A stretch of DNA of 15,415 nucleotides from CBIFWW01 sp966186435 (GTDB lineage Bacteria; Pseudomonadota; Gammaproteobacteria; Enterobacterales; Enterobacteriaceae). Below the pieces are notes generated by a model. The model was not told where the DNA came from. It ran no database searches and saw only the letters and a list, made by a program, of their open reading frames with translations. The position numbers and the translations under genes are program-made. Position 1 is the first letter of the stretch, and every line of letters starts with the position of its first letter. The DNA lies in NCBI GenBank assembly GCA_966186435.1, contig CBIFWW010000080.1, positions 1 through 15,415 of the forward strand, in the 5' to 3' direction. Positions 1 through 6,704 of the stretch are shown here, piece by piece.

Positions 1-2
1 CT

Positions 3-89
3 CAAAAGGGATTTAGACGTGAATTATATGTTTCACCACGGTTACATTATGAATGCCGCACAGAGGTATTCTCAGCTTCATATTTATAA
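3..89 (+). CDS. Possible 3' end of an upstream gene (partial)
   Basis: One frame is open from the window edge for 28 codons and ends at TAA 87-89. That stop overlaps the ATG at 89 of the acyltransferase in a TAATG arrangement, which is typical of translationally coupled operon genes. The visible peptide is basic and contains RRELYVSPRLHY. I do not recognise it. The frame is short and could be open by chance, so only the stop/start overlap supports it. If real, it favours 89 as the acyltransferase start. Confidence 0.25.
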   Translation, partial: QKGFRRELYVSPRLHYECRTEVFSASYL

Positions 90-829
90 TGGACAAAATT
101 ATGATTGCTATAACCAGACTGATATTGATTGGTATTTATATATTTTCAAGCAGCGCTGTAGTACTGCTTGTTTGCCTACTACGGCCCAATAACATTAAAA
201 ACGTTAAATTTGTTGCTCAAATATACAGTAAAATTTCCTGGCTGCTGGGGGTTAAAATCACTATTACCGGTAGAGAGAACATTCTCGATGGTAGCTGTGT
301 TTATGTTGCTAATCATCAGAGCAATTATGACCTGTTTATCCTTTCTGCCGCAGTGCCACCGGAAACAGTCAGTATTGGTAAAAAAAGCATCTTGTTCTTT
401 CCTTTCGTCGGCTTAATTTATTGGTTGACCGGCAATATTTTTATCGAACGTGATAACAAGTCTCAAGCAGTGCAAACCCTACAAAAAATCAAAGTTAAAA
501 TGCTCCGGGATAATATATCTATCTGGTTATTTCCTGAGGGTACTCGTAACTATGGCCAGGGATTGAAGCCGTTTAAACCTGGTGCATTCTATCTTGCCCG
601 TAAAGCCCAATCACCGCTCATTCCCGTTAGTGTTAGTAATTATTATGATAATTTTAATCTTAACAGCATGGATAACGGCGAGATTATCATTAAGTTTTTA
701 TCCCCGATCTCTAGAGAAACCATTACCAGCCAACCTATCCGGGGTACTCTTATCCCGACTTATGAACAAATGAATAAGGAGATTACTGAACTGGATAAAG
801 AGCTAGGCCTGTCTCAGAATAGCGTTTAA
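89..829 (+). CDS. PlsC-family 1-acylglycerol-3-phosphate acyltransferase
   Basis: Predicted to move an acyl group onto lysophosphatidic acid or a related lysolipid at the inner membrane. From ATG 89 it is 246 aa, close to E. coli PlsC (245). An N-terminal hydrophobic segment (about residues 5-30) is followed by the four family motifs in order: the HX4D box NHQSNYD (His76, Asp81), IFIERDN (about 117-123), FPEGTR (about 148-153) and PLIPV (about 176-180). ATG 53 and ATG 101 are other possible starts. I chose 89 because it overlaps the preceding stop; no start has a strong ribosome site. The gene is visibly AT-richer than ansA or pncA and uses AT-ending codons, so it may be acquired or a diverged second copy. 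In E. coli plsC lies elsewhere and sppA precedes ansA. The exact acyl acceptor cannot be read from the sequence. Confidence 0.87.
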   Translation: MDKIMIAITRLILIGIYIFSSSAVVLLVCLLRPNNIKNVKFVAQIYSKISWLLGVKITITGRENILDGSCVYVANHQSNYDLFILSAAVPPETVSIGKKSILFFPFVGLIYWLTGNIFIERDNKSQAVQTLQKIKVKMLRDNISIWLFPEGTRNYGQGLKPFKPGAFYLARKAQSPLIPVSVSNYYDNFNLNSMDNGEIIIKFLSPISRETITSQPIRGTLIPTYEQMNKEITELDKELGLSQNSV

Positions 830-1029
830 AGCAAGTGCGTCATTCATTATCAACGATTCAGCCGCCATAAAATGCTGGCTAACTCTCACCCAGCTCAGTA
901 AGCCCTATCCTGCCAGGTAGACAGGTGCTTGCTCATGGGTCCCCTAATCTGGTGCCATAAAGCATCTAAGTTGCCAACCCCTCATCCCTGAGCTGCGTGG
1001 AGAGGGAGTAAACATTCGTCAAATCAATC
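830..1029. other. Intergenic stretch without a recognised gene
   Basis: About 200 nt between the acyltransferase stop and the terminator before ansA. I find no open frame with family resemblance, no tRNA and no insertion-sequence end. An imperfect dyad near 860-880 (AGCCGCCAT/ATGCTGGCT) lacks a T run. I looked for an sppA 3' remnant, since sppA precedes ansA in E. coli, and saw none. Confidence 0.5.
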
Positions 1030-1054
1030 AGCCCGGCAATTGCCGGGCTTTTTG
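1030..1054 (+). terminator. Intrinsic terminator upstream of ansA
   Basis: A perfect 20-base palindrome at 1030-1049 (AGCCCGGCAATTGCCGGGCT) is followed by a T run. It should stop transcription from the left before ansA. Its perfect symmetry allows weak function in the other direction. Confidence 0.85.
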
Positions 1055-1098
1055 TTTATACTGCCGCCAGTTATTTCTGTCCTGAGTACCCATCAACC

Positions 1099-2115
1099 AT
1101 GGCTAAAAAATCCATCTACGTCGCCTACACCGGCGGCACCATCGGGATGCAGCGCTCTGAGCACGGCTATATCCCGGTTTCCGGTCATCTTCAACGCCAG
1201 CTGGCTTTAATGCCCGAGTTCCATCGCCCGGAGATGCCAGACTTCACCATCCACGAATACCAGCCGTTGATGGATTCTTCCGATATGACTCCGGAAGACT
1301 GGCAGCATATTGCCGATGATATCCAGGCCAACTACGACCTTTACGATGGCTTTGTGATCCTGCACGGCACCGATACCATGGCTTTTACCGCCTCCGCCCT
1401 CTCTTTTATGCTGGAGAATTTGGGCAAACCAGTGATTGTTACCGGCTCGCAAATCCCGCTGGCGGAGTTGCGTTCTGATGGGCAGATTAACCTGCTGAAT
1501 GCCCTGTATGTGGCCGCCAACTATCCAATCAATGAAGTCACCCTGTTCTTCAACAATCGGTTGTATCGGGGCAATCGCACTACCAAGGCCCATGCCGATG
1601 GTTTCGATGCTTTTGCCTCACCCAATCTGCCACCGCTGCTGGAAGCCGGGATCCATATTCGCAAGTTAGGCACGCCACCCGCCCCCTCCCGCGTAGGCGA
1701 GCTGATTGTTCACCCAATCATCCCGCAGCCTATTGGTGTGGTGACTATTTACCCTGGTATCTCTGCGGATGTGGTGCGCAACTTTGTACGCCAGCCGGTG
1801 CGCGCCCTGATCCTGCGCTCCTATGGGGTGGGTAATGCGCCGCAGAATGGTGAATTCCTGCAAACCCTACATGAGGCCTGCCAGCGCGGAATTGTGGTGA
1901 TCAACCTCACCCAGTGCATGTCCGGCAAAGTGAATATGGGCGGCTATGCCACCGGTAATGCCCTGGCGCAAAGCGGGGTGATCAGCGGCGGTGATATGAC
2001 CGTGGAAGCCACCCTGACCAAACTACATTATCTGTTAAGTTCCGGCCTGGATGCGAAAGAGATCCGTGCCGCCATGATGCGCAATTTGCGTGGTGAACTG
2101 ACCCCGGATGAATAA
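1099..2115 (+). CDS. ansA: L-asparaginase I, cytoplasmic
   Basis: Hydrolyses L-asparagine to aspartate and ammonia in the cytoplasm. At 338 aa it equals E. coli AnsA and is nearly identical along its length. The catalytic set is present: Thr14 in YTGGTIG, Thr91 and Asp92 in HGTDTM, and Lys163 in RTTKAH. Residues known to bind the allosteric asparagine in the E. coli enzyme are also kept (Thr162, Arg240, Cys273), so cooperative control is likely retained. There is no signal peptide, unlike the periplasmic type II enzyme. The ATG at 1099 gives the same N-terminus as E. coli. The stop TAA (2113-2115) lies 10 nt before pncA and overlaps its ribosome site, so the two are very likely co-transcribed and both release ammonia from amides. 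Confidence 0.97.
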   Translation: MAKKSIYVAYTGGTIGMQRSEHGYIPVSGHLQRQLALMPEFHRPEMPDFTIHEYQPLMDSSDMTPEDWQHIADDIQANYDLYDGFVILHGTDTMAFTASALSFMLENLGKPVIVTGSQIPLAELRSDGQINLLNALYVAANYPINEVTLFFNNRLYRGNRTTKAHADGFDAFASPNLPPLLEAGIHIRKLGTPPAPSRVGELIVHPIIPQPIGVVTIYPGISADVVRNFVRQPVRALILRSYGVGNAPQNGEFLQTLHEACQRGIVVINLTQCMSGKVNMGGYATGNALAQSGVISGGDMTVEATLTKLHYLLSSGLDAKEIRAAMMRNLRGELTPDE

Positions 2116-2125
2116 GGAGACCGCT

Positions 2126-2767
2126 ATGGGATCGCTAGCCCTGCTGTTAGTAGATTTACAAAATGATTTTTGTGCCGGTGGTGCGCTCGCGGTACCGGAA
2201 GGCGACAGCACTATTGACGTGGCTAACGCCCTGATTGCCTGGTGCCAGCAGCGTCAGGTCACAATTATTGCCAGCCAGGATTGGCACCCGGCAGATCACG
2301 GGAGTTTTGCCCGGGTTCAGGGCGCCGAGCCATACACACAAGGGGTGCTCGACGGCCTTCCGCAAACCTGGTGGCCCGATCACTGCGTTAAGGGATCTGA
2401 TGGTGCGGCACTGCACCCGCTGCTGGACATTACCACCATCGCCGCCGCATTCCCCAAAGGAGTGAACCCGGCTATCGATAGTTACAGCGCTTTCTTTGAC
2501 AACGGCCACCGCCTGCAAACCGGCATGGACGGCTGGTTGAAGGCCCGTGGCATTGAAAATTTAGTGGAAATGGGTCTGGCGACAGATTATTGCGTGAAAT
2601 TCAGCGTGCTGGATGCGCTGGCGCTGGGCTATGAAGTGAATGTGATTACCGACGGTTGCCGGGGGGTGAACATCGCGCCACAGGATAGCGCCCTTGCCTT
2701 TATGGAAATGGCTGCCGCCGGGGCCACCCTGTACACCCTCGACGACTGGCGGGAAACCCAGCCGTGA
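2126..2767 (+). CDS. pncA: Nicotinamidase (PncA)
   Basis: Converts nicotinamide to nicotinate and ammonia, the first step of NAD salvage. It also activates pyrazinamide in bacteria where that has been studied. I chose ATG 2126 over the in-frame ATG 2108 because AAGGAG (2114-2119) sits at ideal distance and the protein is then 213 aa, the E. coli length, beginning MGSLALLLVDLQNDF. The catalytic triad is visible: Asp10, Lys111 and Cys156 (LATDYC). Metal ligands Asp52, His54 (QDWH) and His86 (WPDHC) are present. It is the second gene of the ansA-pncA unit and is followed by a terminator that it shares with the converging yeaC. Confidence 0.97.
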   Translation: MGSLALLLVDLQNDFCAGGALAVPEGDSTIDVANALIAWCQQRQVTIIASQDWHPADHGSFARVQGAEPYTQGVLDGLPQTWWPDHCVKGSDGAALHPLLDITTIAAAFPKGVNPAIDSYSAFFDNGHRLQTGMDGWLKARGIENLVEMGLATDYCVKFSVLDALALGYEVNVITDGCRGVNIAPQDSALAFMEMAAAGATLYTLDDWRETQP

Positions 2768-2771
2768 GTAG

Positions 2772-2796
2772 AACCGGCCCGCTCCAGAGGCCGGTT
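2772..2796. terminator. Terminator shared by pncA and yeaC
   Basis: Stem AACCGGCC (2772-2779) pairs with GGCCGGTT (2789-2796) across a 9-nt loop. T-rich sequence follows on the + side, and an A/T-rich stretch lies on the other side. It sits in the gap between converging genes, which suits a two-way terminator. Confidence 0.7.
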
Positions 2797-2802
2797 TACT
2801 AT

Positions 2803-3087
2803 TTACTCAGGCTTCAAGGTGGCGATAGGTTTCGCGGCAATCCCAAGTTCTTCTTTCAACTGTTGCTTACTCTTCATTACCACTTGGCCATCGGTACCTA
2901 GCGTCATATGCTGAGGTTCATTGTTATGATGGGTTTGCCATAACAGCACCAGTTGCAGACAATTCTCTTTTTGCTCCGCCGTCAGTGCCACGCCATCAGG
3001 CCATTTACCCAGTTCAACCGCCGTTGCCAGGCGCTGGTAAATATCGAGGGTCATCCCGGACACCATATCGTTAATCCGCTGTTCCAT
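2803..3087 (-). CDS. yeaC: DUF1315 family protein YeaC
   Basis: A small cytoplasmic protein (94 aa) of unknown biochemical function, closely matching E. coli YeaC through the block LATAVELGKWPDGVALT, the ENCLQLV stretch and the C-terminal KSKQQLKEELGI. No signal peptide, membrane segment or catalytic motif is visible. The ATG at 3087 has GGAGGG a few bases upstream. It lies 36 nt downstream of msrB on the same strand with no terminator between, so it is probably the second gene of an msrB-yeaC unit. The pairing suggests, but does not prove, a role connected with oxidative stress. Confidence 0.93.
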   Translation of the reverse strand: MEQRINDMVSGMTLDIYQRLATAVELGKWPDGVALTAEQKENCLQLVLLWQTHHNNEPQHMTLGTDGQVVMKSKQQLKEELGIAAKPIATLKPE

Positions 3088-3123
3088 TATCCCTCCAGTG
3101 GAATAATTAGCTGAATCGATTCT

Positions 3124-3537
3124 TCAACCCTTGGTTTGTTCACCGTTTTGGTCGTCAGTGAAGCTTAATGAGGCCGAATTGACACAATAACGCTCGCCGG
3201 AGGGTTTCGGGCCATCGGGGAAAACGTGGCCTAAATGGGCATCACAATTACCACAACGGATCTCAATACGCTCCATGCCGTGGGAGCTATCTTTAAGGTA
3301 ACGTATCGCCTCCTCACTCACCGGCTCGTAAAAGCTCGGCCAGCCACAACCGGAGTCGTATTTCCCGCCACTACTGAATAACGGGGCATCACACACCAGG
3401 CAGTGGTAGACGCCTTCACGCTTATTTTGTAGCAAACGCCCACTGAAGGGTGGCTCGGTACCGTGATGTTGGGTGACATAAAATTGCATCTCTGAGAGAT
3501 TTTTTTTGAGTTCTTCAGTATCTTTTTGAAACGACAT
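3124..3537 (-). CDS. msrB: Peptide-methionine (R)-S-oxide reductase MsrB
   Basis: Reduces the R form of methionine sulfoxide in oxidised proteins. The start at 3537 (MSFQKDTEELKK) gives 137 aa, the E. coli length, with AGGAAG about 8 nt upstream. An earlier in-frame ATG (3573) would add 12 residues that the family lacks. Zinc-binding pairs Cys46/Cys49 (CLVC) and Cys95/Cys98 (CGNC) are present, as are GCGWPSFY (63-70) and the catalytic Cys118 in RYCVNSASL. It is divergent from gapA across a 0.3-kb control region and leads the leftward msrB-yeaC pair. Confidence 0.96.
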   Translation of the reverse strand: MSFQKDTEELKKNLSEMQFYVTQHHGTEPPFSGRLLQNKREGVYHCLVCDAPLFSSGGKYDSGCGWPSFYEPVSEEAIRYLKDSSHGMERIEIRCGNCDAHLGHVFPDGPKPSGERYCVNSASLSFTDDQNGEQTKG

Positions 3538-3578
3538 TGGCTCACTTCCTCGGTTCTTTCGAACAATTCTCAAACCTT

Positions 3579-3587
3579 ATTCTAACA
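3579..3587 (-). promoter_or_regulatory. Candidate extended -10 element for msrB
   Basis: On the minus strand TGTTAGAAT (3587-3579) has a TGN extension before a TAGAAT hexamer and would give a leader of roughly 35 nt before the msrB ATG. No good -35 hexamer is seen at 17 nt, which extended -10 promoters tolerate. This is a motif match only. Confidence 0.35.
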
Positions 3588-3651
3588 AAGCCACAACCCA
3601 ACCCCACCTGTTTTTCTGTGCTACCCTGAGTGCGGGTTCAGACAAATAGGT

Positions 3652-3673
3652 AAATGTGATCTAACTCACTTTT
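3652..3673 (+). promoter_or_regulatory. CRP-like site in the msrB-gapA control region
   Basis: The core TGTGATCTAACTCACT (3655-3670) matches TGTGA-N6-TCACA at nine of ten fixed positions. It has A-rich sequence on the left and T-rich on the right, as in good CRP sites. It lies about 200 nt upstream of the gapA ATG, between gapA and msrB, and could act on an upstream gapA promoter. E. coli gapA is known to be under catabolite control. Confidence 0.6.
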
Positions 3674-3790
3674 TTATCCGCTCTGGACTTTAAACTCCGC
3701 AGGGTTGCCCCCATATGGTAATCAGATTTTAAAAAGCGTTAGGCGAATCAATGTTCAATCCCTCCGGCTCAGTTGATTTGTCGCAATGAT

Positions 3791-3802
3791 TGACACGATT
3801 CC
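3791..3802 (+). promoter_or_regulatory. Cra (FruR)-like half-palindrome upstream of gapA
   Basis: TGACACGATTCC matches the Cra consensus TGAAWCGWTTMA at 10 of 12 positions. It overlaps a TTGACA hexamer (3790-3795) and lies just upstream of the best gapA promoter candidate, a position suited to sugar-dependent control of a glycolytic gene. It is a by-eye match in a short degenerate motif. Confidence 0.35.
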
Positions 3803-3804
3803 GC

Positions 3805-3832
3805 TTGACGCTACGTAAGGTTTTTGTAATTT
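3805..3832 (+). promoter_or_regulatory. Candidate sigma-70 promoter for gapA
   Basis: TTGACG (3805-3810) is followed after 16 nt by TAATTT (3827-3832). The predicted transcript would start near 3839 and carry a leader of under 40 nt. E. coli gapA has several promoters, so others may lie in this region, including one using TTGACA at 3790-3795. Confidence 0.5.
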
Positions 3833-3875
3833 TACAGCCAACCTTTTATTCACTAACAAATAGCTGGTGGAATAT

Positions 3876-4871
3876 ATGACTATCAAAGTAGGTATCAACG
3901 GTTTTGGCCGTATCGGCCGTATTGTTTTCCGTGCTGCTCAGAAACGTTCTGACATCGAAATCGTTGGTATCAACGATCTCCTGGACGCTGAATACATGGC
4001 GTACATGCTGAAGTACGACTCAACTCACGGTCGTTTCAACGGCACCGTTGAAGTGAAAGACGGCCACCTGGTTGTTAACGGTAAAACCATCCGCGTTACT
4101 GCTGAGAAAGACCCAGCTAACCTGAAATGGAACGAAATCGGTGTTGACGTTGTTGCTGAAGCAACCGGTATCTTCCTGACCGACGAAACTGCACGTAAAC
4201 ACATCACTGCGGGCGCGAAGAAAGTTGTTCTGACTGGTCCATCCAAAGACAACACCCCAATGTTCGTTCGTGGTGCAAACTTCGAAACTTACGCTGGCCA
4301 GGACATCGTTTCTAACGCATCCTGCACCACCAACTGCCTGGCACCGCTGGCTAAAGTTATCAACGACAACTTCGGTATCGTTGAAGGCCTGATGACCACC
4401 GTCCACGCGACCACCGCGACTCAGAAAACCGTTGATGGCCCGTCTCACAAAGACTGGCGCGGCGGCCGCGGCGCAGCTCAGAACATCATCCCGTCCTCTA
4501 CCGGTGCTGCTAAAGCAGTAGGTAAAGTACTGCCAGAACTGAATGGCAAACTGACTGGTATGGCGTTCCGCGTTCCTACTCCTAACGTATCCGTTGTTGA
4601 CCTGACCGTTCGTCTGGAAAAAGCAGCCTCTTACGAAGAAATCAAGAAAGCCATCAAAGCCGCTTCCGAAGGCGCTATGAAAGGCGTTCTGGGTTACACC
4701 GAAGATGACGTGGTTTCCACTGACTTCAACGGCGAAGTTTGCACTTCCGTGTTCGATGCTAAAGCGGGTATCGCACTGAACGACAACTTCGTGAAACTGG
4801 TTTCCTGGTACGACAACGAAACTGGTTACTCCAACAAGGTTCTGGATCTGATCGCTCACATTTCCAAATAA
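3876..4871 (+). CDS. gapA: Glyceraldehyde-3-phosphate dehydrogenase A
   Basis: NAD-dependent oxidation and phosphorylation of glyceraldehyde 3-phosphate to 1,3-bisphosphoglycerate in glycolysis, and the reverse in gluconeogenesis. The start at 3876 (MTIKVGINGFGRIG) gives 331 aa, as in E. coli. An upstream in-frame ATG at 3867 would add three residues not found in the family. The NAD-binding GINGFGRIG covers 6-14, the catalytic Cys150 lies in SNASCTTNC, and His177 lies in TTVHATT. Codon choice is strongly biased to the major codons (AAC, GAA, CTG, GTT, CGT), as expected for one of the most abundant proteins. A strong terminator follows directly; yeaD lies beyond it on the same strand and may receive read-through. 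Confidence 0.99.
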   Translation: MTIKVGINGFGRIGRIVFRAAQKRSDIEIVGINDLLDAEYMAYMLKYDSTHGRFNGTVEVKDGHLVVNGKTIRVTAEKDPANLKWNEIGVDVVAEATGIFLTDETARKHITAGAKKVVLTGPSKDNTPMFVRGANFETYAGQDIVSNASCTTNCLAPLAKVINDNFGIVEGLMTTVHATTATQKTVDGPSHKDWRGGRGAAQNIIPSSTGAAKAVGKVLPELNGKLTGMAFRVPTPNVSVVDLTVRLEKAASYEEIKKAIKAASEGAMKGVLGYTEDDVVSTDFNGEVCTSVFDAKAGIALNDNFVKLVSWYDNETGYSNKVLDLIAHISK

Positions 4872-4893
4872 GGTGATTTGAGTTATCTATCCC

Positions 4894-4921
4894 AAAAAGG
4901 CGACTACGGTCGCCTTTTTTT
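4894..4921 (+). terminator. gapA terminator with a UACG tetraloop
   Basis: An 11-bp stem (4894-4904 with 4909-4919, core AAGGCGAC/GTCGCCTT) closes on the loop TACG, giving C(UACG)G, one of the most stable RNA tetraloops. It is followed directly by a T run. The hairpin ends about 30 nt before the yeaD ATG, so it separates most gapA transcription from yeaD. Confidence 0.92.
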
Positions 4922-4949
4922 ATGCTTTGAAATCAGAGGATTGCTTCAA

Positions 4950-5831
4950 ATGATTAAAACGATTTTCGCTCTCCCGATTGATGAACAACTTACCCCTGTG
5001 CTTTCCCTGCGTAAGCAGGACGAACTGAATGTTATTGTGGTCGATCACCCGCAGGTGAAGGCTTCTGTAGCCCTGCAAGGCGCGCACCTGCTCTCCTGGA
5101 AACCGGAAGGTGAAGAGGAAGTGCTGTGGCTGAGTAACAACACGCCGTTCAAAAAAGGTAAAGCCTTGCGCGGCGGGGTGCCGATTTGCTGGCCGTGGTT
5201 TGGCCCGGCGGAGCAGCAAGATCTGCCGGCCCACGGCTTTGCCCGTAACCGGGTATGGGAACTCAGCGCCCATAATGAAGATGAAAACGGCGTGGTGCTG
5301 ACATTCGAACTGCATAGCAACGATCAGACCCGCGCCCTGTGGCCCCATGATTTCACCCTGTTTGCCCGCTTTAAGCTCGGTAAGACCTGTGAAATAGAAC
5401 TGGAAGCCCACGGCGATTTCCAGACCACCAGCGCCCTACACACTTACTTCCATGTTAGCGATATTCAGGGTGTGAAAGTGAGTGGCCTGGGTAACGGATT
5501 TATCGACAAAGTAAACGGCGGCGAAGGCCAACTTTCTGATGGGGTGCAAACCTTCCCGGATCGTATCGATCGCGTTTACCTGCATGCCGATGCCTGTAGC
5601 TTGATCCGCGATCCGGCACTCAGCCGCATTATTGAAGTAGTGCACCATCACAATAGTGACGTGGTGGGTTGGAACCCTGGCGCGGCGCTGTCACAGAGCA
5701 TGGGTGATATGCCCGATGATGGCTACCAGACATTCGTATGTGTTGAAACCGCAGTGGTCGCCAAACCGCAGAAAGCCAGTGAGGAGAACCCTTCCCGCCT
5801 GGCTTGCCACATTCGGGTGAAAAAAGCCTGA
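4950..5831 (+). CDS. yeaD: Glucose-6-phosphate 1-epimerase / D-hexose-6-phosphate mutarotase
   Basis: A galactose-mutarotase-like enzyme that interconverts alpha and beta anomers of hexose 6-phosphates, acting near glycolysis. ATG 4950 (MIKTIFALP) gives 293 aa, matches the E. coli N-terminus, and has GAGGA (4936-4940) 9 nt upstream. The longer open frame from 4878 runs through the gapA terminator and is rejected. Conserved blocks include GGVPICWPWFGP (75-86), the histidine motifs HGFAR (His95) and HTYF (His164), and FVCVETA with Glu266, the family's general base region. It is the second gene of a gapA-yeaD pair split by the terminator, so expression probably depends on read-through or an internal promoter. 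Confidence 0.95.
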   Translation: MIKTIFALPIDEQLTPVLSLRKQDELNVIVVDHPQVKASVALQGAHLLSWKPEGEEEVLWLSNNTPFKKGKALRGGVPICWPWFGPAEQQDLPAHGFARNRVWELSAHNEDENGVVLTFELHSNDQTRALWPHDFTLFARFKLGKTCEIELEAHGDFQTTSALHTYFHVSDIQGVKVSGLGNGFIDKVNGGEGQLSDGVQTFPDRIDRVYLHADACSLIRDPALSRIIEVVHHHNSDVVGWNPGAALSQSMGDMPDDGYQTFVCVETAVVAKPQKASEENPSRLACHIRVKKA

Positions 5832-5846
5832 AGTTGATTAGCAGAA

Positions 5847-5876
5847 AGCAAAAACCCGCCGCGGCGGGTTTTTGCT
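5847..5876. terminator. Long perfect palindrome, bidirectional terminator
   Basis: Positions 5847-5876 form a 30-base perfect palindrome: A-rich arm, CCCGCCGCGGCGGG core, T-rich arm (AGCAAAAA / TTTTTGCT). It starts 16 nt after the yeaD stop, and the A/T arms give a U tract on either strand. It is best read as the yeaD terminator, with possible function for mipA from the other side. Confidence 0.85.
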
Positions 5877-5907
5877 GGCTGACCACTCGGGTAGCACCTT
5901 CATTAAG

Positions 5908-5930
5908 CAAAAGGGGCGTTGCGCCCCTTT
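5908..5930 (-). terminator. mipA terminator
   Basis: Stem AAAGGGGCG (5910-5918) pairs with CGCCCCTTT (5922-5930) over a 3-nt loop. Read on the minus strand it ends in a TTTTGC tract just after the mipA stop at 5952. This makes two consecutive hairpins in the yeaD-mipA gap. Confidence 0.78.
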
Positions 5931-5951
5931 ATAGTGCAACCGGTACACTGT

Positions 5952-6704
5952 TTAGAAGCTGTAAGTCACCCCGGTAGAGAGCAGGCCAGTCCAGGATTTA
6001 TCCACCATCGGGCTGTCTTTGATTTCACTGGTCAGGCGGGTGTAACGGGCGGTGCCGTACACACTAAAGTTATCGGTGAGTTTAAAGTTGGCGGTCAGCG
6101 CCAGCCATGGGTTCCAATTATCATCGGCGTCATATTGCTTCAAACCACTGCGACGGGATTCATCGCGGCTAACGCCATAGTAGTAATCGTTGTAGTTTTC
6201 GCTCTGCCAGGTTACCCCAATGCCTGGGGTCACGGTCAGACGATCCAGGTTCCAGCGATACAGCCAGCCAAGATCCCAAATGATACCGTTGCTGTTATCC
6301 AGCACGTCCCCAGCCAGGGAAGTTTGCAGGAAGCCATATTGCGTGTTGTGGATATAAGAGAGGCCGGCCATCATCGAAGAGTGGCGTTTATCCAGACGCT
6401 TCAGCTGTTTGTTATCGCTGTCGCCTGGTTTGAAGTAGGTTGGGTCCCAATAGCCCATGACAGAAAGCTTATCTTCGCCGTCATTCCACAGGTAATACCC
6501 TGCGCCAACCCCACGAATCCAGAAATTATCATTGTCATAAGTGACGACTGGCACCGGGTAAATATCGCGGTCATATGACTTATACGGGCTTTGTACTACA
6601 CCTGCCCCTACCCCAAGAGTCAAAGGGGTTGCTGCATGGGCAATGCCCGCTAACAACAGACTTGCGGTCAGGGCTGCACAGGCGGAAATTTTGAGATTAG
6701 TCAC
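5952..6704 (-). CDS. mipA: MltA-interacting outer-membrane protein MipA (MipA/OmpV family)
   Basis: An outer-membrane beta-barrel protein. In E. coli it bridges the lytic transglycosylase MltA and the penicillin-binding protein PBP1B in murein synthesis. Here it is 250 aa (248 in E. coli), with a signal peptide of about 24 residues ending AHA before ATPLTLG. Matching blocks include YPVPVVTYDNDNFWIRG, the Tyr/Trp-rich GAGYYLWND, TLDNSNGI-like DVLDNSNGI, VTPGIGV, YYYGVSRDES and SPMVDKSWTGL. It ends in Phe, as barrel proteins do. The start is GTG (6702-6704), with AAGGA about 11 nt upstream, rather long; no better ATG is visible in frame. It is a single gene facing yeaD and divergent from yeaG. 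Confidence 0.95.
   Translation of the reverse strand: MTNLKISACAALTASLLLAGIAHAATPLTLGVGAGVVQSPYKSYDRDIYPVPVVTYDNDNFWIRGVGAGYYLWNDGEDKLSVMGYWDPTYFKPGDSDNKQLKRLDKRHSSMMAGLSYIHNTQYGFLQTSLAGDVLDNSNGIIWDLGWLYRWNLDRLTVTPGIGVTWQSENYNDYYYGVSRDESRRSGLKQYDADDNWNPWLALTANFKLTDNFSVYGTARYTRLTSEIKDSPMVDKSWTGLLSTGVTYSF

Noticed and set aside
860..880. Imperfect dyad after the acyltransferase as its terminator
   Set aside because: Mismatches in the stem and no T run; the strong hairpin at 1030 is a better candidate for stopping that transcript.
4020..4859. A 279-codon minus-strand open frame inside gapA
   Set aside because: It is the complement of strongly biased gapA codons, which rarely give stops on the other strand. 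It has low-complexity Val/Phe-rich composition, no ribosome site and no family resemblance.
4878..4949. An N-terminal extension of YeaD by 24 codons
   Set aside because: It would be translated through the gapA terminator hairpin. The family start MIK at 4950 has its own GAGGA site.
5919..6578. A 219-codon plus-strand open frame opposite mipA
   Set aside because: It runs antisense to an unmistakable MipA gene, begins inside the mipA terminator and resembles no protein family.
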